Origin: Demequinaceae bacterium
GTDB taxonomy: Bacteria > Actinomycetota > Actinomycetes > Actinomycetales > Demequinaceae
Direction: 5' to 3'
DNA: 64,000 bases
Assembly: GCA_016933155.1 (NCBI GenBank)
Contig: JAFGBM010000002.1
Location: forward strand, 1 to 64,000
This document shows, piece by piece, positions 55,392-62,938 of the stretch. How positions within the stretch are numbered: position 1 is the stretch's first letter; every line of letters starts with the position of its first letter. Position numbers and translations under genes: made by a program. A model generated the notes under the pieces. That model was not told the origin of the DNA. It made no database searches and saw only the letters and a program-made list of their open reading frames with translations.

Positions 55392-56294
55392 ATGGTTCAG
55401 CAGACTCCACCCTTCCGGCCGTTCGGCACGGTCCTCACCGCCATGGTGACGCCGATGTTCGATGATGGCACGATCGACTACGCCTCGGTGGGTCAGCTGG
55501 CGAAGCACTTGGTGGCCAACGGAAGCGACGGCCTGGTCGTCTCGGGCACCACGGGGGAGTCCCCGACGACCCACTCCCCGGAGAAGATCGAACTCATCAA
55601 GGCGGTCAGGGAGGCCGTGGGCGCTGGGGTGACGATCGTCGCGGGTGCGGGATCGAATGACACGGCCCATGCCGTCCGGATGGCCGAGCAGGCCGCCGAT
55701 GCGGGGGCCGACGGGCTGCTGTCCGTCGTCCCGTACTACTCCAAACCTTCCCAGCGGGGGATCATCGCCCACTTCCAGGAGATCGCCGAGGCCACCGACC
55801 TGCCCCTCATGGTGTACGACATTCCGGGCCGGTGCGGGATCAAGCTCGCGCCCTCGACCCTCGACGCCATCGGCCAGATCGACACGATCGTGGCGGTCAA
55901 GGACGCGACGGGAAACGTTCCGGCGGCCAAGGATTCCATGGCCCGGACGGGGATGGCCTGGTACTCGGGGGATGACGCCCTCAACCTGGACTTCATCCTC
56001 GCGGGAGCGGCGGGCGTCGTGAGCGTGGCGTCCCACGTGGTGGGAAAGACCATCGCCCGGATGATTGCCGCCTTCGACGCGGGTGACGTCGATGCCGCCA
56101 GGAAAGCCCAGGAGGAGGCCGATCCGGCCATCGACGCCCTCATGGGGACCGGCCTCGGTGCCGTCACGGCCAAGGCCGCGATGGAGATGCTCGGAGTCAT
56201 CCCCTCCAGGGCCCTGAGGCTTCCGCACGTCCCACTGGATGAAGAAGAGTACGAGGCCCTCTGCGCTGCGCTCGCGGTCGCGGGGGTGAAGTAG
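55392..56294 (+). CDS. dapA: 4-hydroxy-tetrahydrodipicolinate synthase
   Basis: 300 residues. TIM-barrel aldolase that condenses pyruvate with aspartate semialdehyde. Schiff-base K170 (IVAVKDATGN), Y142 and R147 (VYDIPGRCGI), and GTTGESPT are all present. Its stop shares a base with the GTG of rnj. Confidence 0.96.
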   Translation: MVQQTPPFRPFGTVLTAMVTPMFDDGTIDYASVGQLAKHLVANGSDGLVVSGTTGESPTTHSPEKIELIKAVREAVGAGVTIVAGAGSNDTAHAVRMAEQAADAGADGLLSVVPYYSKPSQRGIIAHFQEIAEATDLPLMVYDIPGRCGIKLAPSTLDAIGQIDTIVAVKDATGNVPAAKDSMARTGMAWYSGDDALNLDFILAGAAGVVSVASHVVGKTIARMIAAFDAGDVDAARKAQEEADPAIDALMGTGLGAVTAKAAMEMLGVIPSRALRLPHVPLDEEEYEALCAALAVAGVK

Positions 56295-57976
56295 TGCATT
56301 TTCACCCCGAGCTAGGCCCGCCGCCCCCCGTCGACCCGAAGGCCCTCCGCATCGTCCCCCTGGGAGGGCTCGGGGAGATCGGGCGGAACATGACGGTCTT
56401 CGAGCACCAGGGGCGGCTTCTTATCATCGACTGTGGGGTGCTCTTCCCCGAGGAGACTCAGCCGGGCGTCGACCTTATTCTCCCGGATTTCGGCTACATC
56501 GAGGAACGGCTGGACGATGTTGAGGCGCTCGTCCTCACCCACGGGCACGAGGATCACATCGGAGCCGTCCCCTATCTCCTCCGGATGCGCCAGGACATCC
56601 CCATCATCGGCTCCCGTCTGACCCTCGCCTTCCTCGAACCCAAGCTCAAGCAAGCGCGAGTCACCCCGGTGTCGACGGAGGTGGCGGAGGGTAGCCGGAC
56701 CAAGGTTGGGGACTTTGACCTCGAGTTTGTCGCCGTCACCCACTCCATCCCCGACGCCCTGGCCGTGTTCGTCCGCACGCCGGCGGGGAGCTTCCTCCAT
56801 ACGGGGGACTTCAAGATGGAGCAGCTCCCCCTCGACGGGCGCATCACCGACCTTAGGGCATTCGGCAGGTTCGGCGAGGAGGGGGTCGACCTCTTCATGG
56901 TGGACTCGACGGCGGCGACCGTCCCCGGGTTCACGATGCCGGAGAAGGAGATCGGCGTGACCCTGGACCGGCTCTTCTCCCAGTGCGAGGGCCGGATCAT
57001 CGTCGCGTCGTTCGCCAGCCACGTCCACCGGGTCCAGCAGGTGGTGGACGCCACCGTCGCCCACGGCAGGAGGATCGCCTTCGCCGGAAAGACGATGGTC
57101 AGGAACATGGGGATCGCCCAAGAACTGGGGTTTCTCAAGATTCCGGACGGGGTCGTCGTCGAAGCCAAGGCCGCGGATAGCCTCCCCCGGGACAAGGTCG
57201 TCTTCATGTGCACGGGCTCGCAGGGGGAGCCCATGGCCGCGCTCAGCCGCATCGCCAACCGCGACTACAAGGTCGACGCCAAGAGCGGCGACCTCGTCAT
57301 CCTGGCGTCGTCCCTTATCCCCGGGAACGAGAACGCCGTCTTCCGGGTGGTCAACGGCCTGACGAGGCTCGGGGCGAAGGTGGTGCACCAGGGGACGGAC
57401 CGGATCCACGCGTCCGGCCACGCCAGCGCGGGCGAACTCATCTACTGCTACAACGTCATCCAGCCGAAGAACGTCATGCCCATCCACGGCGAGTCCCGTC
57501 ACCTGATGGCGAACGGGAGGCTCGCGGTCGAGACGGGGGTCGATCCGGAGCGCGTCATGTTGGCCGACGACGGGGTCGTCATCGACCTGGCCAACGGCGT
57601 GGCGAAGATCGTGGGGGAGGTTCCTTGCCACTACGTCTACGTCGACGGGGCGAGTATCGGGGAGCTGACCGACGCCGAGCTCAAGGATCGGCTGATATTG
57701 GCGGAGGAGGGGTTCGTCTCGGTTTTCGCCGTGGTCGATTCGACGACGGGCAAGGTGGTGAACGGCCCGACGATCCACGCCCGTGGGGTCGCGGAGGACG
57801 ACAGCGTGTTCGACGCGATCCTTCCCGACATCACCAAGGCCCTCGAGGATGCGACGGCCGGGGGTGCCGTCGACGCGCAGCAACTTCAGCAGGTGATGCG
57901 GCGGACGCTTGGTCACTGGGTCGGGACCAAGCTGCGCCGTCGCCCGATGATCATCCCGGTCGTCGTCGAGGCGTAG
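56294..57976 (+). CDS. rnj: Ribonuclease J
   Basis: 560 residues. Metallo-beta-lactamase/beta-CASP nuclease. PLGGLGEIGRNM, the zinc motif HGHEDHIG with H83, H85, D87 and H88, SIPDALAVFVRTPAG, FASHVHRVQQV and HASGHASAGEL are diagnostic. It has 5'–3' exo- and endonuclease activity in RNA turnover. Start GTG overlaps the dapA stop by one base. Confidence 0.96.
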   Translation: MHFHPELGPPPPVDPKALRIVPLGGLGEIGRNMTVFEHQGRLLIIDCGVLFPEETQPGVDLILPDFGYIEERLDDVEALVLTHGHEDHIGAVPYLLRMRQDIPIIGSRLTLAFLEPKLKQARVTPVSTEVAEGSRTKVGDFDLEFVAVTHSIPDALAVFVRTPAGSFLHTGDFKMEQLPLDGRITDLRAFGRFGEEGVDLFMVDSTAATVPGFTMPEKEIGVTLDRLFSQCEGRIIVASFASHVHRVQQVVDATVAHGRRIAFAGKTMVRNMGIAQELGFLKIPDGVVVEAKAADSLPRDKVVFMCTGSQGEPMAALSRIANRDYKVDAKSGDLVILASSLIPGNENAVFRVVNGLTRLGAKVVHQGTDRIHASGHASAGELIYCYNVIQPKNVMPIHGESRHLMANGRLAVETGVDPERVMLADDGVVIDLANGVAKIVGEVPCHYVYVDGASIGELTDAELKDRLILAEEGFVSVFAVVDSTTGKVVNGPTIHARGVAEDDSVFDAILPDITKALEDATAGGAVDAQQLQQVMRRTLGHWVGTKLRRRPMIIPVVVEA

Positions 57977-57980
57977 GCCG

Positions 57981-58964
57981 ATGCGGACCGTGGGAAGGGC
58001 CGTCGCTGGGATTGTCGCGTTTGGAGTCGCGGTGTTCGGAGTATTCCTCGCGGTGGTGTTCTACGCCCACGAGTTTGGTGAGTCGACTGGATGCACTGAC
58101 CTACCACTGGGCCCGGTGTGTACGCATATCCCCGATTCCTGTTGCATGTATTGGGGGCCGCCATCGGGTCTTGGTGAGTGGGCGCCGTTGGTCGTCGCCC
58201 AGGCAGCGATCCTTGCCGTCATAGTGCTCGCCGCGGCCTCGGGTCGGCGGTGTCTATGTCGTCATGTGATCACGAAATCGCGAAGGGTCACGTCGTCGGC
58301 CCACTTCCTTGTCGCCGTGTGGCTGGTTCTCATCGGGGTGGCGCTCCTCATTGATCTTGCCGTCTACATCCACTTCTGGTCCGACTGGAATGGCCTGCCG
58401 TCGGACTATCGAGCGGACTCGAACGCCACCTTTGGGAGGGCCTTGGTGGAAGGCGTCTCGGTTGTGGTACTTCTCGTCGGGGCCGCAACTTGGGGAGTCT
58501 CCTCCCTTTTCATCCGTCCCGCCTATCGAGAGTATGTCAGGACCCACAAGGGCCAGCCCTTGAGCGCGAAGACGATGCGCCGGATCGCAGGGGCGTTGGT
58601 GATGACCGCAGTGTTCGGTGCAGCCTACTTCGGTTCATTCGCCTTCCTGGGCCGCCTCGGCTATGACTCCAGAAGCGTACCTTGTCTCGATTTCGATTCG
58701 TGGGGCTGCTACGAATACTCCCCTCCGTCGGATGGGGGAGCCTGGTTGTGGGTGGCGATTGCGCAGGTTATTGCCCTAACGGGGATGCTGGTGTTCCTCG
58801 GGCTTGCCTGCGCACCCCTCCGGGGGCGTGAGCCCCGGTTGAGGGTACTCAGCGCTTTGGGGCCTCGCGCGATGAAGACCGCCTGGATGAGTGGGGCCGC
58901 AGTGACGGTGATAGTGGACTTGGCGGTCTACATTTGGCAACGAATCGAATGGGCCGGACTGTAG
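57981..58964 (+). CDS. Polytopic membrane protein with internal duplication
   Basis: 327 residues, four bases after rnj. About seven transmembrane helices. Two similar halves are visible. Each has an extracytoplasmic Cys-containing loop (GCTDLPLGPVCTHIPDSCC and VPCLDFDSWGCYEYSPP), then W-A-x-L-V-V-A-Q-type helices, and the motif DLAVYIHFW or DLAVYIWQRIEW. The DLxxYIxxW motif recurs in the next two membrane proteins. No family recognised. Its GC is lower than that of rnj. Confidence 0.75.
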   Translation: MRTVGRAVAGIVAFGVAVFGVFLAVVFYAHEFGESTGCTDLPLGPVCTHIPDSCCMYWGPPSGLGEWAPLVVAQAAILAVIVLAAASGRRCLCRHVITKSRRVTSSAHFLVAVWLVLIGVALLIDLAVYIHFWSDWNGLPSDYRADSNATFGRALVEGVSVVVLLVGAATWGVSSLFIRPAYREYVRTHKGQPLSAKTMRRIAGALVMTAVFGAAYFGSFAFLGRLGYDSRSVPCLDFDSWGCYEYSPPSDGGAWLWVAIAQVIALTGMLVFLGLACAPLRGREPRLRVLSALGPRAMKTAWMSGAAVTVIVDLAVYIWQRIEWAGL

Positions 58965-58987
58965 TCATGACCCGCTTTGTGTGCGGC

Positions 58988-59038
58988 ATGGGGCGTTTGG
59001 ACTCGATTCGGCACCGAAACCGAGGCGAATCGCCCCAT
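58988..59038 (+). repeat. 50-bp hairpin element copy 1 (ATGGGGCG...CGCCCCAT)
   Basis: An 8-bp perfect inverted repeat closes a 51-base element in the gap between two membrane-protein genes. A second copy at 62821 matches at 41 of the first 50 positions without gaps. Confidence 0.75.
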
Positions 59039-59148
59039 TCGGAGCCAGCGGCGCACGACCTCGGGAACCTCCTCCGCCCGCGAAGCGTAGGAATGAGCGT
59101 GAGGGGTCTGTCTCGGGATATTCGCATGGTGGCGCTTGGGGTCGAGGG

Positions 59149-59778
59149 GTGACGCCGCGGCTCCGCCTGGCGGCACATCACGCGGTACGCGCCGTGATCG
59201 GGCTCGGTGCCGGGATCGTCGCTATTTACACGGGGGCGATTGTCCTCTTCGCTGTGCTCTTCGCCCGAATAGGGTCGATGTGGGAGAAGATCTACGTGTA
59301 CGAATACGGCGACACGGATCTCTGGGACTCGCGTTCAGAACTGATTGATATCTACGCACGGCCACCGCTGGGTATTTGGGGATGGTTAGCGTTGTCGGCC
59401 ATCGTCTTCGTCGGGTGGGCGATCGTAGTGTGGGGGCTCTGGCTCATCGCGTGGGCGATCGTGGGCATACTCGGTATCGGCGGCTCCGCGAATTCGTGGT
59501 TGAGGCCCGGCCGGATCGCGGCACCCGCCATTCTCTGGGGGATCGCCATCCTGAGCGCCTACGCGCTCGCGATCTTCCTGTGGGACTGGATCGAGTGGAA
59601 GCATGAGCTCGACGTCGGCCTGAACCTCGTGGGGGATCCGAAGCCCGGACCCGATCCAGCGTTCGATCCGACACAGATACCGCTGGGGATCGTCGCGTTC
59701 GGTGCGATCGCCGCGCTGGCCGTGGTCGCGCGGACGACGTTGCGCAGGCGGGGAGGCCCAAGCGTGGCGGACTCGTGA
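59149..59778 (+). CDS. Polytopic membrane protein, second of the rnj–ftsK set
   Basis: 209 residues from the GTG at 59149. About four transmembrane helices, including AIFLWDWIEWKHEL, which parallels the DLxxYIxxW(IE)W motif of its neighbours. The extracytoplasmic loop is Asp/Pro-rich (DPKPGPDPAFDPTQIP). Longer in-frame starts upstream run through the hairpin element and are unlikely. GTGA overlap with the next gene. Function unknown. Confidence 0.7.
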   Translation: MTPRLRLAAHHAVRAVIGLGAGIVAIYTGAIVLFAVLFARIGSMWEKIYVYEYGDTDLWDSRSELIDIYARPPLGIWGWLALSAIVFVGWAIVVWGLWLIAWAIVGILGIGGSANSWLRPGRIAAPAILWGIAILSAYALAIFLWDWIEWKHELDVGLNLVGDPKPGPDPAFDPTQIPLGIVAFGAIAALAVVARTTLRRRGGPSVADS

Positions 59779-60368
59779 AGCGCACGCTGTGGTGGCCTGC
59801 CACTCTCGCGCTCTGGGTGGTGTGCTCGGCAGTCGGTCTGCTTGCTGCAGCTGCGGTGATCTGGGCGACGATTCTGCTCAGTGAACCCGATGGTTTCTTC
59901 CGAACACCGTTCTGCCTTCTCAATCCGAACTGCCCACTCGTTGTCCCGTGTGGATGGGGGGAGGGCTGCGAGGTCATCAATTTCATCTTCGGTGGGGTGG
60001 CTCAAATGGTAGGTCTCGCCATTGTGCTTGCCGCAATACTCTTCGTGACACGGTTGACGTGGCAAGAGGATGATCCGTCTCTGGAGAATTGGCGCGAGGG
60101 AGTCCGACGCAACGCGATCATTTGGGCTTTCGGAGTGGCGATCATTGCCCTCGTCGACCTCGTGATCTACATCGTGGTCTGGGTGCGGTGGGCGCATTGT
60201 CGGGTCGAGCACTACCAGGAGCAGTCTGTCTTCCCAACAAGACAGGTTTGGGAGGGGGCGATTATGGCGGTGGTTGTAGCGGGGGCCGCGATCGCACTCG
60301 CGCAGTTCCTCCGGCGGCGAGAACGTCGCGACCGGGCCTCAAGCCCCGCTTCGGCGGCCGAGGTCTAG
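59775..60368 (+). CDS. Polytopic membrane protein, third of the rnj–ftsK set
   Basis: 197 residues, GTG start overlapping the previous stop. Four transmembrane helices. A Cys-rich loop (FCLLNPNCPLVVPCGWGEGC) resembles those in the protein at 57981, and the helix IALVDLVIYIVVWVRW carries the shared motif. The C-terminus is basic (RRRERRDRASS). Probably a paralogue of the other two; function unknown. Confidence 0.72.
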   Translation: MKRTLWWPATLALWVVCSAVGLLAAAAVIWATILLSEPDGFFRTPFCLLNPNCPLVVPCGWGEGCEVINFIFGGVAQMVGLAIVLAAILFVTRLTWQEDDPSLENWREGVRRNAIIWAFGVAIIALVDLVIYIVVWVRWAHCRVEHYQEQSVFPTRQVWEGAIMAVVVAGAAIALAQFLRRRERRDRASSPASAAEV

Positions 60369-60422
60369 CCCGCGGGCTTGTGGAGAGTGTCGATCACCGG
60401 AGGCGCTTGACTCGGATCGAAC

Positions 60423-60428
60423 TATAAT
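60423..60428 (+). promoter_or_regulatory. Possible −10 box of the lectin-like lipoprotein gene
   Basis: A perfect TATAAT, rare in this GC-rich window, lies 88 bases before the lipoprotein start at 60517. A TTGACT lies only ten bases upstream of it, too close to be the matching −35. Confidence 0.4.
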
Positions 60429-60516
60429 CGCTTTCAGGACAATGTGGACCTCTACCGTTCCACCAGAAATCTGCTTGCGCGATTGATGGGATTCGAGAAG
60501 CAAGGGGAGGCGGACC

Positions 60517-61881
60517 ATGGGTAACCCCAGATCGAAGAACCTGATGGCCATTTCCGTGCTCGCGTTGGTGTGCGCGTGCAGTCCTGGAGCCGATCCGACC
60601 GGGGCCACCGCATCGATTACGCCCGGACCCACCCAAGCGGAAGAATCGACGTTGCCCATCACCGTTCCCGGGACCACTCTGGGGTGGAGCAGTACAGGGG
60701 TCTGGCTACAGGCAGGCGAGTCGTACATCCTGGAAGCCTCAGGAGAGGTGAACACTTGGCCCAACTGCGAGGACACCAAGGTTGAGGCCGGTTATGCCGA
60801 ACTTGACTGCGCGCAGGTGCCCGCGGGGCCAGAGGGCACAGACGCATTCGCCGTTGCGGCCGAGGGCGAGGGATACCCGTATCCCGGTGGTCCGATTGCC
60901 GCCCTCGTCGTCCGCGTCGGGGAAGGTGAAGCCATCCTCGTCGGCATGGGCGGTACCTTCGTCGCCGATGCGACGGGTTTCCTGCAATTCGCCATCAATG
61001 ACGTCACGACGGTCTGGGACAACGAAGGAGAGTTCGTCGTCAGCGTGGTCGTTCACTTAGTCACCTACCCGGAGATCACCAAGGGCTCATGGTCGGACAC
61101 GAACTTCGTGCTCAAGGCGGGCGACGAGTTCGCCATCTCCGCCACGGGTGCGATCAACATGTGGCCGAACTGCGAGGAGACCAAGGAAGAACAGGGCTTC
61201 CCGGGTTTCGATTGTTCCCTGACCTCGGCGGTTGGCCCGACAGGGACCGATGCCTTCGCCCCCGGCAGGGAGGACTATCCCCTTCCTGGTGAGAACACCC
61301 TGGCCCTCGTCGCGCGCGTGGGGAACGGGCCGGTGTTCTTGGTGGGCGAAGGAGGAGCCTTCACCACCGACGTCGGCGGACCCCTCCTCCTGGCGACCAA
61401 CGACACGGGGTACTGGAAGCAGGACGACCAGGGCACTTTCGTCGTCGTGATCAGCAAAGAAGAAACGGGAGACGGGGTCTACCTTCCCGGAACCTACGAT
61501 GGCTGGATCGAGACCGGAATCTCCGTCGACAGCGGAGACAGTGTGGGGATCACGGCCACCGGCATCGTCGACGTCTGGCCGCTCTGCGAGATCGAGAAGG
61601 AAGGGGTTGGCGTCCCCGATATCGACTGCAGCATGATGCGCACGGGGCCAAGCGGGTTCACCGGCGGGAATCCGCCGCCCGACGACCATCCGCTACCGCT
61701 GCCCGATGCACCGACGGGGGCGTTGCTGGGGCGCTGGGGCGACGAGGCACCGTTTGTGATCGGCGAGGGCGGGGAATATGTGGCCGAGGCAGACGGAATC
61801 TTGCGCTTACGGATCAACGACTCCTATGGGATCGGGGACAACGAAGGCGGCTATCTGGCGATCATCACGATCGAGGAATGA
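60517..61881 (+). CDS. Lipoprotein with three tandem LecA (PA-IL)-like domains
   Basis: 454 residues. Signal peptide ending at C21, a Thr/Pro spacer, then three repeats at about residues 56–177, 190–312 and 329–452. Each repeat has AGESYILEASG-type strand, WPNC or WPLC, a second Cys (LDC/FDC/IDC), GPxGxxAF/GF, an ALxxRxG strand, FLVGEGG and a final ND...DNEGxF/Y. The last elements match the order in Pseudomonas LecA, where the ND...NN..G loop binds calcium and galactose. The paired cysteines suggest a disulfide per repeat. It is likely a surface carbohydrate-binding protein; sugar specificity cannot be read. GGGGAGG precedes the ATG. Confidence 0.72.
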   Translation: MGNPRSKNLMAISVLALVCACSPGADPTGATASITPGPTQAEESTLPITVPGTTLGWSSTGVWLQAGESYILEASGEVNTWPNCEDTKVEAGYAELDCAQVPAGPEGTDAFAVAAEGEGYPYPGGPIAALVVRVGEGEAILVGMGGTFVADATGFLQFAINDVTTVWDNEGEFVVSVVVHLVTYPEITKGSWSDTNFVLKAGDEFAISATGAINMWPNCEETKEEQGFPGFDCSLTSAVGPTGTDAFAPGREDYPLPGENTLALVARVGNGPVFLVGEGGAFTTDVGGPLLLATNDTGYWKQDDQGTFVVVISKEETGDGVYLPGTYDGWIETGISVDSGDSVGITATGIVDVWPLCEIEKEGVGVPDIDCSMMRTGPSGFTGGNPPPDDHPLPLPDAPTGALLGRWGDEAPFVIGEGGEYVAEADGILRLRINDSYGIGDNEGGYLAIITIEE

Positions 61882-61914
61882 CGCTTCCCCGGTCGGAGTC
61901 AGCCGAAAGGGCGC

Positions 61915-62658
61915 CTACCCGGTGGGCTTGTAGAGGACGAGGATCGTCGTGGCCGCCATGACGAGGTTGAACGCCGAGTGACAGAGGACGGCTGGCCAGA
62001 TGGATCCGCCCTTGACCCGGCACAGGGTGAAGAGCCCGACGATTCCGGCGATGAGCGTCACCCAGATCAGTCCCGAGACCAAGTGGAAGTGCCCCGGCTG
62101 AAACCCGTGATGTAGACCGTGGACGGCGGCGAATCCGATGGCGCTCGCAGCCACACCGATCCTGAGCCCCCAGCGCTCCTTGAACGACTCGTGCACGAAC
62201 CCTCGGAAGAACATCTCCTCGCCGATGGGGGAGAAGATCATGGACGGGATGGCGTACATCGCGAAGAGGGCCGCGGTGGAGAACCCGAGGGAGTCATCGA
62301 TCGCCCAGGACCTGAGGATGCTCATGTACCAGTTGTCGGGACCGGTCCCATAGAGCCCGTACCCGATGGCGAAGATGAGGAATCCGGCGGCCGCGCCCAT
62401 GAGGGGGGCCCAGAGCAGCCAGATGGGCTTCTTGACGGTCGTGATGCCGGTCCGTACCCGCCCGGCCTTCGAAAGGAACACGATCGGCACAAACCACATG
62501 AGGAGGAACCCGGCCATGATCCACATGCGCATCGACTCCGGCCCGAAGAGCCCGAAGGCCCGGATGCCGGCGAGGACGACGAAGAGGACGGCGGCGACGA
62601 TCCAGGCCTGCTTGGCGATTCGCGCCCAGGCGGGGCGCAGGAGGGATGACGTTTCCAC
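61915..62658 (-). CDS. CPBP-family intramembrane metalloprotease
   Basis: 247 residues from the GTG at 62658 (AAGGAG upstream). Seven or eight transmembrane helices. The CPBP/Rce1-like motifs are EEMFFRGF (motif 1), FAAVHGLHHGF (motif 2) and HSAFN (motif 4). Bacterial members act in peptide processing, immunity to bacteriocins or regulation. It is convergent with the lectin-like lipoprotein. The 280 bases on to ftsK contain the second 50-bp hairpin element. Confidence 0.88.
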   Translation of the reverse strand: METSSLLRPAWARIAKQAWIVAAVLFVVLAGIRAFGLFGPESMRMWIMAGFLLMWFVPIVFLSKAGRVRTGITTVKKPIWLLWAPLMGAAAGFLIFAIGYGLYGTGPDNWYMSILRSWAIDDSLGFSTAALFAMYAIPSMIFSPIGEEMFFRGFVHESFKERWGLRIGVAASAIGFAAVHGLHHGFQPGHFHLVSGLIWVTLIAGIVGLFTLCRVKGGSIWPAVLCHSAFNLVMAATTILVLYKPTG

Positions 62659-62820
62659 GGGGGACTCCTTCTGTGGCCATGGGGTCGCGATCACGGTACA
62701 CACCTGCGCCCAACCGTGTCTGTGGGGAATCGCCCCCACCCGACCCCGGTCTTCGGTGCCCGGGATAAGAGGAGCCCCTTCCCCCGAAAGGGGTACGTGC
62801 CGGCTCATCTCGAAGGAGGT

Positions 62821-62870
62821 ATGGGGCGTTCGGCCTCGATTCGGTACCAGGGCCCAGGCGTATCGCCCCA
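62821..62870 (+). repeat. 50-bp hairpin element copy 2
   Basis: ATGGGGCG...CGCCCCA, ungapped match to the element at 58988 (41 of 50). The terminal stem is 7 bp here. GAAGGAGGT lies just before it, but no reading frame of useful length starts at its ATG. Confidence 0.7.
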
Positions 62871-62938
62871 CAGGGGGTTGCAGCGGGCGCGGGGTGCCTG
62901 TCCACACGCGTCGCCGAGCCAGGGTAGCGTGGCGGATC

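Noticed and set aside
58988-59148. N-terminal extension of the membrane protein at 59149
   Set aside because: In-frame starts exist upstream, but the extension runs through the 50-bp hairpin element and encodes Arg/Pro-rich sequence without a signal or membrane segment.
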